Position numbers and translations under genes: made by a program
Origin: Deltaproteobacteria bacterium
GTDB taxonomy: Bacteria > Desulfobacterota > GWC2-55-46 > DRQE01
Assembly (NCBI GenBank): GCA_030631875.1
Contig: DAOVKH010000077.1
Coordinates: forward strand, 1-7,837
Direction: 5' to 3'
Length of the DNA stretch: 7,837 nucleotides
Notes under the pieces: model-generated
Seen by the model: the letters and a program-made list of their open reading frames with translations, nothing else
The model's database searches: none
Told to the model about the DNA's origin: nothing
Shown: positions 1 through 6,639 of the stretch, in pieces
Layout: every line of letters begins with the position of its first letter
Numbering within the stretch: position 1 is the first letter of the stretch

Positions 1-1032
1 CTTATGGATATGGAGTTTGTTCAGTTTCATCCGACGACACTTAAGCGTACGGGGCTTCTTATAACCGAAGGTGCCAGGGGTGAGGGCGGATACTTACTTA
101 ACTCAAAGGGCGAGCGTTTTATGGAACGCTACGCTCCGAATAAGCTGGAGCTTGCGAGTCGAGACGTAGTCTCGCGCGCCGAACAGACCGAGATAAATGA
201 GGGCAGAGGTGTCAACGGATGTGTATTGTTGGATCTGCGCCACTTGGGAGAAGAGAAGATAAAGGAACGTCTTCCGCAGATTCGAGATATATCGATAAAG
301 TTCGCAGGCGTTGACCCGATAAAAGAACCCATTCCCATACGCCCAGGAGCGCACTACTCGATGGGCGGTATTATGGTGGATATTGATTGCAGAACGGTTG
401 TAAACGGACTCTTCGCAACCGGCGAGAGTGCCTGCGTGAGCGTGCATGGTGCTAATCGCCTCGGCGGAAACTCACTACTTGAGGCCGTTGTATTCGGCAG
501 AAGAAGTGGTGCCGCGGCCGCGGACTTTGCCCTTACAAGAGCTACTCACGGTGTGGCCTCTGAAGAGATTCTCGATGGCGCGCTAAGCAAGGCATCACAC
601 GATATCGCCCTGATACTTAAGAGGCGAGGCGGAGAATCCGTAGCCGCCGTTAGCGCCGACGCAAAGCGTATAATGCAGGATAAATGCAGTGTCTATAGAG
701 ACGAGGCAACTCTAAAGAAGGCTCTTGAAGAGATGGCGGATATTAAGAAACGTTTAGCAAACGTTACGCTCAGAGACAGGGGCGAGAGTTTTAATATGGA
801 ACTTACCATGCTACTTGAGCTCGAACATCTTGTGGCGTTATCCGAGGCGATACTGACCTCTGCCATTGCCCGCAAGGAGAGCCGCGGGGCGCACTCAAGG
901 GTAGACTTCCCTCGGCGTAATGATGAGGATTGGCTGAAGCATACGCTCATATATAAGGACGATGCAGGCTTCAGGCTTGAATATAAAGACGTATCTATAA
1001 CCGACCTCCAACCCGAAGAGAGAAAGTATTAA
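1..1032 (+). CDS. sdhA: Succinate dehydrogenase/fumarate reductase flavoprotein subunit, C-terminal part (5' truncated by window)
   Basis: The FAD-binding subunit of complex II-type enzymes interconverts succinate and fumarate. The window starts inside the gene: 343 codons are visible and roughly the first 230 residues (dinucleotide-binding fold and flavinylation His) are missing. Numbering from the Met at position 4, the capping and active-site motifs are all present: FHPTTL (His9), ITEGARGEGG (Thr21-Glu22), the catalytic Arg in ASRDVVSR (Arg53), RPGAHYSMGGI (His117), and the C-terminal FAD/substrate loop GLFATGE...HGANRLGGNSL (Glu141, Arg152). The helical C-terminal domain follows. These match the SdhA/FrdA family closely and no active-site residue is lost. 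The next subunit starts 4 nt after the stop. Without the N-terminus I cannot see whether a Tat signal exists, so cytoplasmic SDH versus periplasmic methylmenaquinol:fumarate reductase (MfrA type) is undecided, as is the physiological direction. Confidence 0.95.
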   Translation, partial: LMDMEFVQFHPTTLKRTGLLITEGARGEGGYLLNSKGERFMERYAPNKLELASRDVVSRAEQTEINEGRGVNGCVLLDLRHLGEEKIKERLPQIRDISIKFAGVDPIKEPIPIRPGAHYSMGGIMVDIDCRTVVNGLFATGESACVSVHGANRLGGNSLLEAVVFGRRSGAAAADFALTRATHGVASEEILDGALSKASHDIALILKRRGGESVAAVSADAKRIMQDKCSVYRDEATLKKALEEMADIKKRLANVTLRDRGESFNMELTMLLELEHLVALSEAILTSAIARKESRGAHSRVDFPRRNDEDWLKHTLIYKDDAGFRLEYKDVSITDLQPEERKY

Positions 1033-1036
1033 GGTC

Positions 1037-2029
1037 TTGAAGATAAGGTTAAATATAAGACGAGTGCCCGCTATGGGTGAAGGCGAGAGCTCCGCGCCGA
1101 AGCCGTATTGGCAGACCTATGCGGTAGAGGCTACCGAGGGTATGAGTGTCCTTGAGGCTATACTATCCGTCTTTGAGGGCGAAGACCCGACGCTATCGTT
1201 TCGCCGTTCGTGCAGGTCTTCTATATGTGGCTCCTGTGCTATGACGATAAACGGCTTCCCAAGGCTGGCCTGTGCCACACAGCTAAAGGACGAGTATCTG
1301 GAAGGCGAGGATATAACCATAGAGCCTTTGGCAAACCATAGAGTCATAAAAGACTTGGTCGTCGATATGACCTCGTTTTGGAAGAAGATAGGCAGGGTCA
1401 CGCCGTACCTTACGCCTAAAAAAGATCTATCTAAAGAAGACTGTCCAATCAAGAAACCCATTAATAAGAAAGACGAAGAGCTTATAGATAGCGCGCAGAA
1501 GTGTATCATGTGCGCGACTTGTAACGCCGCCTGCAGTGCGCTTGAGGTAGATAAGTTTTATATAGGCCCGGCCGCTTCGGCCAAGGCCTGGCGTTTTGTG
1601 GGTGACGGGCGAGAGGGGAAGTCCGAGAGTAGGCTCATGCGCCTAAGCCTTGAGGAGACTCATGGCATATGGGATTGCGTTAGGTGCGTACACTGTACGC
1701 AATATTGTCCAAAGGATGTACGCCCGCTGGAGGCTATAGAACGCTTGCGTGCGCGCGCCATAGAGGCCGAGATTACCGATAACCATGGAGCCAAGCACGT
1801 CGAGTCTATGGTAGCTTCGGTTAAGAGGGTCGGTCGCTTGGACGAAGCGGCGATGACATTTAAGACACTTGGCGTTCTTCGCTCCGTAGGGATGATACCC
1901 TTTGGCCTTAAGATGGGTGTTCACGGTAAGATGCCGCACCCGATACTCTTCCCTGCGATAAAAGACATAGACGAGGTCAAAGAGATATATAAGGCCGTGG
2001 AAGAAAAGAAGAAGGACGGGAAGAAGTAA
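1037..2029 (+). CDS. sdhB: Succinate dehydrogenase/fumarate reductase iron-sulfur subunit (type E-like)
   Basis: This is the electron-transfer subunit carrying electrons between the flavoprotein and quinone or other partners. The 330-residue product has an N-terminal plant-type ferredoxin fold with the [2Fe-2S] ligands Cys59, 64, 67 and 79. A C-terminal bacterial ferredoxin domain follows with CIMCATCNAAC (Cys156/159/162/166) and CVRCVHCTQYCP (Cys214/217/220/224). Classical SdhB lacks the equivalent of Cys217 and holds a [3Fe-4S] cluster. The extra Cys is the hallmark known from type E enzymes (Acidianus/Sulfolobus), where a second [4Fe-4S] cluster replaces it. The protein is longer than typical SdhB (about 230-250) because of a roughly 90-residue Lys-rich C-terminal extension. 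The start chosen is TTG at 1037, because the beta-strand KIRLNIRRV beginning there belongs to the conserved fold. The first ATG (1073) would delete it. The Shine-Dalgarno is weak (GAGAG about 14 nt upstream, AAGG almost adjacent), so translational coupling to sdhA is likely. Confidence 0.93.
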   Translation: MKIRLNIRRVPAMGEGESSAPKPYWQTYAVEATEGMSVLEAILSVFEGEDPTLSFRRSCRSSICGSCAMTINGFPRLACATQLKDEYLEGEDITIEPLANHRVIKDLVVDMTSFWKKIGRVTPYLTPKKDLSKEDCPIKKPINKKDEELIDSAQKCIMCATCNAACSALEVDKFYIGPAASAKAWRFVGDGREGKSESRLMRLSLEETHGIWDCVRCVHCTQYCPKDVRPLEAIERLRARAIEAEITDNHGAKHVESMVASVKRVGRLDEAAMTFKTLGVLRSVGMIPFGLKMGVHGKMPHPILFPAIKDIDEVKEIYKAVEEKKKDGKK

Positions 2030-2030
2030 G

Positions 2031-2912
2031 ATGGAAAAGTTAAAGTACGCATACTACCCGGGCTGTGCCTCTCAGGAGATTACCAAAGAGGCCGACGCGA
2101 CGACGCGCAGAGTTTGCAAGATGCTCGGCATAGAGCTTCACGATATGCCGTCGGCAAATTGTTGTGGCGCAGGATTAATAACCGACTACGATCATCTCTT
2201 GTACCTTTCGCTAAATGCCCGCATATTTGCGAAGGCCGAGACGATGGGCATGGATATAATGACGATATGTTCGACGTGCCTTATGGTTATGAATAGGGCA
2301 AGAGCCGAGCTTGACGAAGATGCCAAGTTACTGGAAGAGGTCAATGCCATACTCGCCAAGGCCGGTCTTCATTACAGCGGTAATATCAAGGTTAAGCAGT
2401 TTCTTTGGGTCTTGGTCGATGATTTAGGTTTAGATAAACTAAAGGCAAAGGTTACGCGTCCGCTCAAGGGGCTAAATGCCGCAGCCTTTTACGGTTGCCA
2501 TAGCCTTCGTCCATCAAAGGTCTTGGGCTTTGACGACCCGGAGCGTCCAACCTCATTAGAGGCTGTGATAGAGACGCTTGGCGGAAACTCCGTAAAGTAC
2601 AAAGGCAGGACAAAGTGTTGTGGTTTTCAGGCAGACCTTGTAAATCTCGATAGTGCCGTCGGCATGACGACGATGCGTTTATTGGATGCTAAGGGGAGTG
2701 GCGCAGAGGTCGTAGTGACGCCGTGCCCGTTCTGCCATATAAATTTGGACAATTATCAGTCAATGGCCGAAAAGTCTGCTAAAGAAAAGATAGATCTGCC
2801 GATATTTCACTTAGCACAGGTCGTAGGTTTGGCTCTTGGGTTAAATGCCGCTGAGCTTGGCTTATCAAGGCATCTTGTTTCATCTAAAGGTCTTTTGAAA
2901 GGGTTGGCGTAG
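2031..2912 (+). CDS. HdrB-like two-CCG-domain subunit of type E succinate:quinone oxidoreductase / fumarate reductase
   Basis: The 293-residue protein contains two cysteine-rich CCG domains. The first has YYPGC (Cys12), CCG (Cys44-45) and CSTC (Cys80/83). The second has YGCH (Cys156), CCG (Cys196-197) and CPFC (Cys232/235). This is the CX(31)CCGX(34)CX2C-type signature of heterodisulfide reductase subunit B, which binds noncubane [4Fe-4S] clusters, and of the SdhE/MfrE/'SdhC' subunit of type E complex II. The C-terminal stretch FHLAQVVGLALGLNAAELGL is also typical of HdrB-like proteins. The ATG lies 1 nt after the sdhB stop, with GGGAAG 7 nt upstream, so it is co-translated with sdhB. No hydrophobic transmembrane helices or haem b His ligands are seen, consistent with type E complexes that attach to the membrane through this subunit rather than a cytochrome b anchor. 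Family nomenclature is inconsistent (E. coli SdhE is unrelated), so no symbol is given. Confidence 0.92.
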   Translation: MEKLKYAYYPGCASQEITKEADATTRRVCKMLGIELHDMPSANCCGAGLITDYDHLLYLSLNARIFAKAETMGMDIMTICSTCLMVMNRARAELDEDAKLLEEVNAILAKAGLHYSGNIKVKQFLWVLVDDLGLDKLKAKVTRPLKGLNAAAFYGCHSLRPSKVLGFDDPERPTSLEAVIETLGGNSVKYKGRTKCCGFQADLVNLDSAVGMTTMRLLDAKGSGAEVVVTPCPFCHINLDNYQSMAEKSAKEKIDLPIFHLAQVVGLALGLNAAELGLSRHLVSSKGLLKGLA

Positions 2913-3202
2913 GCAGATTTGCTTGTCTTCGGCGGCCGTAAGATAATCTTTACTGAACCTCTCTTGGAAGCCTTCTTGCCTGTACCCTCTGTTTTGGGCA
3001 TTTTTATAGCACCGCGAACAAAGATGGGAAGCCTGCGTTTACCACCACCCGCCGCACCCTGTAGTATCTGTTGTTCCTTGTTAAAGAACTTGTCGCTATA
3101 AAATCTATATACTGTCTATTATAACTCTTCCAGAATACCTGTCAGGGTGAAACTTAAATGTCGTCGGTACTTTGAGTGGATGGTTGGGCATTCTAAAATC
3201 CC

Positions 3203-3230
3203 TTGCAAAAACATGTGGATAATCTATACT
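3203..3230 (+). promoter_or_regulatory. Putative sigma70-type promoter for the lipid-kinase operon
   Basis: TTGCAA (3203-3208) and TATACT (3225-3230) are separated by 16 bp. They match four of six and five of six consensus bases. The site is about 55 bp upstream of the chosen TTG start at 3285. Its position argues that translation begins at 3285 and not at the open-frame extension that reaches back to 3147. Confidence 0.55.
3214..3222 (-). promoter_or_regulatory. DnaA-box-like 9-mer inside the promoter spacer
   Basis: TGTGGATAA on the plus strand is the exact complement of the consensus DnaA box TTATCCACA. It sits between the -35 and -10 elements, where a bound protein would block RNA polymerase. 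It is a single copy. A chance match somewhere in a window of this size is not rare (a few per cent), so function is only suggested. Confidence 0.25.
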
Positions 3231-3267
3231 GTTAGATTAAAGGTTAGTGGTAAAATCATCCTTAGCG

Positions 3268-3274
3268 AAGGGGA
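3268..3274 (+). promoter_or_regulatory. Shine-Dalgarno deciding the TTG start of the lipid kinase
   Basis: AAGGGGA lies 10 nt before the TTG at 3285 and is the only purine-rich site near the conserved N-terminus (KIRFVINPAAG). The upstream in-frame GTG at 3147 precedes the predicted promoter, so this site supports the shorter 308-residue product. Confidence 0.6.
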
Positions 3275-3284
3275 TTTCAGGTAT

Positions 3285-4211
3285 TTGAAGATACGTTTTG
3301 TCATAAATCCTGCGGCAGGGGCGGGTGACCGCGCCGAGAATATAACCGAGATCGTAAGCGACGTACTCTCCGATAAGAGGGGTATATTCGAGGTCAGGGT
3401 TAGCCGCTTTAGAGGCGACGGACATGAGTTGGCCAAAGAAGCCGCACGCAAGGGCTATGATATGGTCTTTGCTTACGGTGGCGACGGCACTGTTAACGAG
3501 GTCGCCAGTGCCCTTGTCGGCACAGATACTGTGCTTGGAATAATACCGGCCGGTTCCGGTAATGGCCTTGCCCGCGCTCTATCGATACCCTTTAACGTGG
3601 AGGAGGCCATAGCTCTGGCATTCGACGGCCGAGTTCGTGAGATTGACGCGGGCTCTGTTGCGGGAAGGTTCTTCTTTTCGACCTCAGGGCTTGGCTTTGA
3701 TGCCCATTTGAGCGCGTTATATGACAAACGAACGAGCCACGGCGGGCGTAGAGGGGTGCTTCCATACATACCGCTCGGAATAAAAGAGTTCTTTTCTTAC
3801 AGGGCAGAGCCCCTTATGGTAAAATCAGATGTAGACTCTGAGGGTGAGGGCGGTTACGTAAGGATATACCCCTTTGTATTGACGGTAGCCAATACGAGCC
3901 AATACGGTGGTGGCGCTATCATAGCTCCGGGCGCTAAGTGCGATGATGGTCTCTTCGACCTATGCGTACTTGAAGAGATGGGGATAATAAGGGCGGCCTT
4001 TGGCTTCATAAAGCTCTTTACCGGTAAGATAGACCGCTCGACGGCCTTTACGAGGGTATTGATGCCGAGAGTTGAGATACTGAGAGAAAAGAGCGGGGTG
4101 ATGCACGTAGACGGAGAGCCCTTTCTCTGTAATGATACGAAGCTGATATTTACAAACCTACCGAAGGCACTTAAGGTAATGGTCCCTGCGGAAAAAGAAT
4201 CTAATGAGTAG
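3285..4211 (+). CDS. Diacylglycerol kinase / YegS-BmrU family lipid kinase
   Basis: Members of this DAGK-catalytic-domain family phosphorylate lipids such as diacylglycerol with ATP on the cytoplasmic face of the membrane. From the TTG start the product is 308 residues, the usual length (about 290-330). Motifs in order are: N-terminal KIRFVINPAAGAG (1-14), the nucleotide-binding GGDGT in YGGDGTVNEVASAL (65-69), GIIPAGSGNGLARAL (85-99), corresponding to the family P-G-[ST]-x-N-x-x-A-R motif, then the beta-rich C-terminal lobe with STSGLGFDAHLS, IIAPGAKCDDGLFD and the late HVDGEP motif. All catalytic-type motifs are intact. Residues encoded upstream of 3285 have no family similarity, and a promoter lies within that stretch. 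The GH15-like gene follows after 12 nt, so co-transcription is likely. Substrate (diacylglycerol, phosphatidylglycerol, undecaprenol or another lipid) cannot be told from sequence alone. Confidence 0.9.
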   Translation: MKIRFVINPAAGAGDRAENITEIVSDVLSDKRGIFEVRVSRFRGDGHELAKEAARKGYDMVFAYGGDGTVNEVASALVGTDTVLGIIPAGSGNGLARALSIPFNVEEAIALAFDGRVREIDAGSVAGRFFFSTSGLGFDAHLSALYDKRTSHGGRRGVLPYIPLGIKEFFSYRAEPLMVKSDVDSEGEGGYVRIYPFVLTVANTSQYGGGAIIAPGAKCDDGLFDLCVLEEMGIIRAAFGFIKLFTGKIDRSTAFTRVLMPRVEILREKSGVMHVDGEPFLCNDTKLIFTNLPKALKVMVPAEKESNE

Positions 4212-4223
4212 CGAGTAATAATA

Positions 4224-5507
4224 ATGAGTGAAGATGCCAAGAGAGATAGTGCCTGTGCCATTGCTCCTACTGCTAATGCAGAGGACGGAGCAGACCACGT
4301 AACACATCCCGATGTAAAGACAGGTTTTGTCTGCGCCGACGACCACGAAAAACTTAAGATAGCCTACAACCACTTAGAGGCACTTCGCCAGCTAAATGGC
4401 GGCTACATAGCCTCGCCCTATCAGGGCGGTAAGGGTGGCGACCGCTATAACGTCTTCTGGCTACGCGATATAATGTACGCCACCTATGCCAATGAGTATA
4501 TCGGCTCATACGACAAGATGATAGAGAGCTATCGACTGATACTGCGTATATTCCAAAAGTATCGCCATAAGATATCGGCCGGCGCACGCAAGAGGCACTA
4601 CCTGGGGAGCTGTGCCGATGAGTCCATCCACGCGCGCGTTCACCCTGCGACACTCGACGAGATAACAAAGGAGTGGGGACATCATCAATTAGATATATTC
4701 GGCCTCTTCTTATACAAGACAGGCGACCTCATAAAGAAGGGGCATAACGTCATCGGTACGGATCGTGCCGAGACGGTAATACTCCTGCGTGATATCATCC
4801 TCTACCTTACGACCGTCCGTTGGCACTCTGACCCGGACTTCGGCGTATGGGAGGAAGGCCCCGAAGTACACTCCTCAAGTGTCGGTGCCGTATTGGCAGG
4901 GCTTACCATGTGGCACGACGACGGCTACTACCACTATAAGTATAGCCACCAGCGAGACCTGCTCGCCTACCTGCCCGTGCCTCAGCAATTCGTGGAGAGG
5001 GGCCGGGAGTCGTTAAATAACACCCTCCCAAGTGAGAGCGAAACGCGCCCCTACGATATGGCTCAGTTGAGCCTCATATGGCCATACGCCATAGTCAACG
5101 AGACTCAGGCCGAGCGCATAATCTCGTCGATAGAAGAGAACCTCGTAGGCGAATACGGCCTTAGACGCTACCCCGGAGACCTCTACTATAATGCCGACCC
5201 GGAAGACCCCGTCGGCAATGAAGCCGAGTGGCCGCTCGGCTTTGCGTGGCTAAGTATTGCTTACTCTAAGATGGCGTTACGTGCCATACGCATAGGCGGA
5301 ATCTTCGAAAGCCCTGAGGAGTACGCAGGAAAAGCCAGAGATTACTTCGGGCGTCTTGAGGCCGTTATGACCGAAGACGGGCGAGTACCTGAGCTATATA
5401 CCAATGGCGAGATGAATTGGAACGTACCTCTGGCATGGGCGCAGAGCCTATATATAGTCGCTCACCAGAGCCTCCAGCGTGTCAGTGACAGCATAGGTAA
5501 ATATTAA
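4224..5507 (+). CDS. Glycoside hydrolase family 15 (glucoamylase-like) protein, cytoplasmic
   Basis: GH15 enzymes release glucose from alpha-glucans or cleave trehalose and dextrans by inversion. The same fold forms the alpha/beta regulatory subunits of eukaryotic phosphorylase kinase. The 427-residue product looks like a bare (alpha/alpha)6 barrel. After a poorly conserved first 40 residues come FWLRD (78-82, substrate-binding Trp-Arg-Asp), VWEEGPEVHSSS (WEE at 209-211, the position of the general-acid Glu), NEAEWPLGFAW (Glu335-Trp336) and VPELY...PLAWAQSLY (Glu390, the position of the catalytic base). Both catalytic carboxylates are therefore present. There is no signal peptide, no transmembrane segment, and no N-terminal beta-sandwich or starch-binding domain, so an intracellular substrate such as glycogen or oligosaccharide is likely. 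The ATG at 4224 has only a weak GAG-type ribosome site. It lies 12 nt after the lipid kinase and 20 nt before the transporter, so it is an operon member. A non-catalytic regulatory role remains possible. Confidence 0.85.
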   Translation: MSEDAKRDSACAIAPTANAEDGADHVTHPDVKTGFVCADDHEKLKIAYNHLEALRQLNGGYIASPYQGGKGGDRYNVFWLRDIMYATYANEYIGSYDKMIESYRLILRIFQKYRHKISAGARKRHYLGSCADESIHARVHPATLDEITKEWGHHQLDIFGLFLYKTGDLIKKGHNVIGTDRAETVILLRDIILYLTTVRWHSDPDFGVWEEGPEVHSSSVGAVLAGLTMWHDDGYYHYKYSHQRDLLAYLPVPQQFVERGRESLNNTLPSESETRPYDMAQLSLIWPYAIVNETQAERIISSIEENLVGEYGLRRYPGDLYYNADPEDPVGNEAEWPLGFAWLSIAYSKMALRAIRIGGIFESPEEYAGKARDYFGRLEAVMTEDGRVPELYTNGEMNWNVPLAWAQSLYIVAHQSLQRVSDSIGKY

Positions 5508-5527
5508 AATTCTAACCCACGCTAACC

Positions 5528-6436
5528 ATGACCGATACTTCAGATAAAGCCCCGACTCACCCGACAAGCCTTAAGAAGAAAGGCTCTACGGCGGCCTTCC
5601 GTGCTACCGTCGTCAATATCGTCGCCAATGTATTGCTCTTTGTATTGAAGCTCTGGGCGGCCGTCGTCTCAGGCTCGGTGGCATTACTCTCCGAGGCGTT
5701 CAACTCCCTGAGTGACGCCGTAAGTGCGATAGCTATATTCATAGCCGTTAAGGTCTCAGGCAAAGAGGCCGACGAGTCTCACCCCTTCGGACATAACCGT
5801 GCCGAACCCATAGCCGGTATAGTCGTTGCCATATTCGCGGGTATCTTAGGATTTGAGATAATAAGAACTTCCATTGGACGACTCATAAGCGGCGGCGACG
5901 GTGTGGTCGTCGGCTCATTCGCTCTGGCCGTGCCTGTCGTAACGATGGGCGTAAAAGTAATAATGGCTATATACTTTAAGAGAGTCGGCAGAGCCGTAAA
6001 CAGCCCCGCCATTATGGCAGGAAGCACCGACTCGCTCTTCGATGTATTCTTAGCCTTTGCCGCTCTCATTGGTATCGTCGGCGTTAGGCTCGGCTACCCG
6101 TGGCTCGACCCAACGGCCGGGCTTGTCATCAGCATATGGATAATCTATGCGGGCTATAAGATAGGCATTGAGAATATAGATTACTTGATGGGCAAGGCTC
6201 CGCCCAAGGAACTCACAGAAGATATAAGGCGCGCGGCATTAGGTGTCGCCGGTGTTAGGGATACCAACACAATACGTGCGCACTACGTCGGCCACTACAT
6301 ACACGTTGAGATACACGTCGAGGTGGCAAGCGAGTTATCTACCTATGATTCGCACGGTATATGCGAGGTGGTTGAGGAGATGATTGAGTTGTTACCCGCT
6401 ATAGAAAAGGCTTTTGTACATATCGACCCTGTTTAG
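5528..6436 (+). CDS. Cation diffusion facilitator (CDF) family divalent-metal transporter
   Basis: CDF proteins are dimeric inner-membrane antiporters that export divalent metal ions in exchange for protons. The 302-residue protein has a short hydrophilic Lys-rich N-terminus, about six hydrophobic segments (roughly 28-48, 50-74, 95-113, 130-150, 165-186, 190-210), the conserved loop HPFGHNRAEP (85-94) and a ferredoxin-like cytoplasmic C-terminal domain ending VHIDPV. The membrane metal site is read as Asn59/Asp63 in helix 2 (FNSLSD) and Asp168/Asp172 in helix 5 (TDSLFD). Zn/Cd-type CDFs usually have HxxxD or DxxxD in helix 2, so the Asn is atypical and the substrate is uncertain. The ATG at 5528 has no recognisable Shine-Dalgarno, so translation may depend on the GH15 gene ending 20 nt upstream. 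It is the last gene before a long palindromic repeat. Confidence 0.92.
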   Translation: MTDTSDKAPTHPTSLKKKGSTAAFRATVVNIVANVLLFVLKLWAAVVSGSVALLSEAFNSLSDAVSAIAIFIAVKVSGKEADESHPFGHNRAEPIAGIVVAIFAGILGFEIIRTSIGRLISGGDGVVVGSFALAVPVVTMGVKVIMAIYFKRVGRAVNSPAIMAGSTDSLFDVFLAFAALIGIVGVRLGYPWLDPTAGLVISIWIIYAGYKIGIENIDYLMGKAPPKELTEDIRRAALGVAGVRDTNTIRAHYVGHYIHVEIHVEVASELSTYDSHGICEVVEEMIELLPAIEKAFVHIDPV

Positions 6437-6441
6437 CTCTG

Positions 6442-6563
6442 GCGGCTTTGATAATTGCCCGTCTTCTTCGTTACGCTCGTCGTGCATCGTTCAACGTACA
6501 TAAAAGTACGCCTTCACAATGCACTCCTCGCAAGCCTCGAATACGAACAATTCTCTTTGCCGC
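6442..6563. repeat. 122-bp imperfect palindrome, probable dispersed repeat element
   Basis: The outer 16-bp arms (6442-6457 and 6548-6563) match at 12 of 16 positions when one is reverse-complemented. Both are closed by GCGGC/GCCGC. Further in, GTGCAT (6482-6487) pairs perfectly with ATGCAC (6519-6524), and CGTAC (6495-6499) pairs with GTACG (6506-6510) around a 6-nt loop. The element begins 6 nt after the CDF stop, encodes no credible protein, and could fold as one long interrupted hairpin in RNA or single-stranded DNA. The layout is that of a MITE- or REP-type intergenic element. It could also slow transcription leaving the CDF operon, although there is no U-run. The rightmost 13 bases recur inverted at 7670-7682. 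Confidence 0.6.
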
Positions 6564-6566
6564 AGG
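6560..6566. repeat. Left copy of 7-bp direct repeat CCGCAGG flanking the SIR2 unit
   Basis: The same heptamer occurs at 7664-7670. Deleting the sequence between the two copies (keeping one) would join the 13-bp arms with only AG between them into a perfect 28-bp palindrome. This fits a target-site duplication or recombination core. Seven bases alone could be chance. Confidence 0.35.
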
Positions 6567-6570
6567 TGTT

Positions 6571-6599
6571 TTTTCGTTTAAAACTAAATGTGGTAATAT
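6571..6599 (+). promoter_or_regulatory. Possible promoter of the SIR2-like gene
   Basis: A TAATAT hexamer (6594-6599) with a poor TTTTCG -35 (6571-6576) at 17-bp spacing lies in an AT-rich stretch 52 nt before the ATG. Five of six -10 bases match, but the -35 is weak. Because a palindromic repeat separates this gene from the operon upstream, its own promoter is expected near here. TATTAT at 6618-6623 is an alternative -10. Confidence 0.3.
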
Positions 6600-6639
6600 G
6601 AAAGAAATATAGAAACTTATTATACCAACCAAAATACTT

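Larger units (their letters stand above)
2913..3284. other. Intergenic region between the sdh-type operon and the lipid-kinase operon
   Basis: This is 372 bases with no gene I can support. The right third carries the promoter, DnaA-box-like site and Shine-Dalgarno annotated separately. No convincing Rho-independent terminator follows the CCG-subunit gene: a weak TGCC...GGCA pairing before TTTTT around 2980-3006 is the best seen. The left part stays open on both strands. The minus-strand frame 2807-3001 reads as a lysine-rich basic peptide but has no Shine-Dalgarno and runs into the antisense of the upstream gene. I treat it as unproven. Confidence 0.6.

Noticed and set aside
2919..3101. Plus-strand 60-codon open frame in the intergenic region
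   Set aside because: It starts with TTG without a ribosome site, has Pro/Cys/Leu composition typical of an antisense shadow, and has no recognisable domain.
3147..3284. Open-frame extension giving the lipid kinase 46 more N-terminal residues from a GTG at 3147
   Set aside because: The extension contains a good promoter, lacks family similarity and has no Shine-Dalgarno. The TTG at 3285 is preceded by AAGGGGA and begins the conserved first strand.
2913..3284. Riboswitch, tRNA or CRISPR-like repeats in the longest gap
   Set aside because: No cloverleaf, no regularly spaced repeats and no conserved riboswitch core could be recognised. Only short GTTAG repeats (3231 and 3243) are present.
3854..4373. 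Minus-strand open frames of 135 and 71 codons antisense to the lipid kinase and GH15 genes
   Set aside because: The sense strand encodes well-motifed proteins over the same bases. The antisense readings show no domain or ribosome site.
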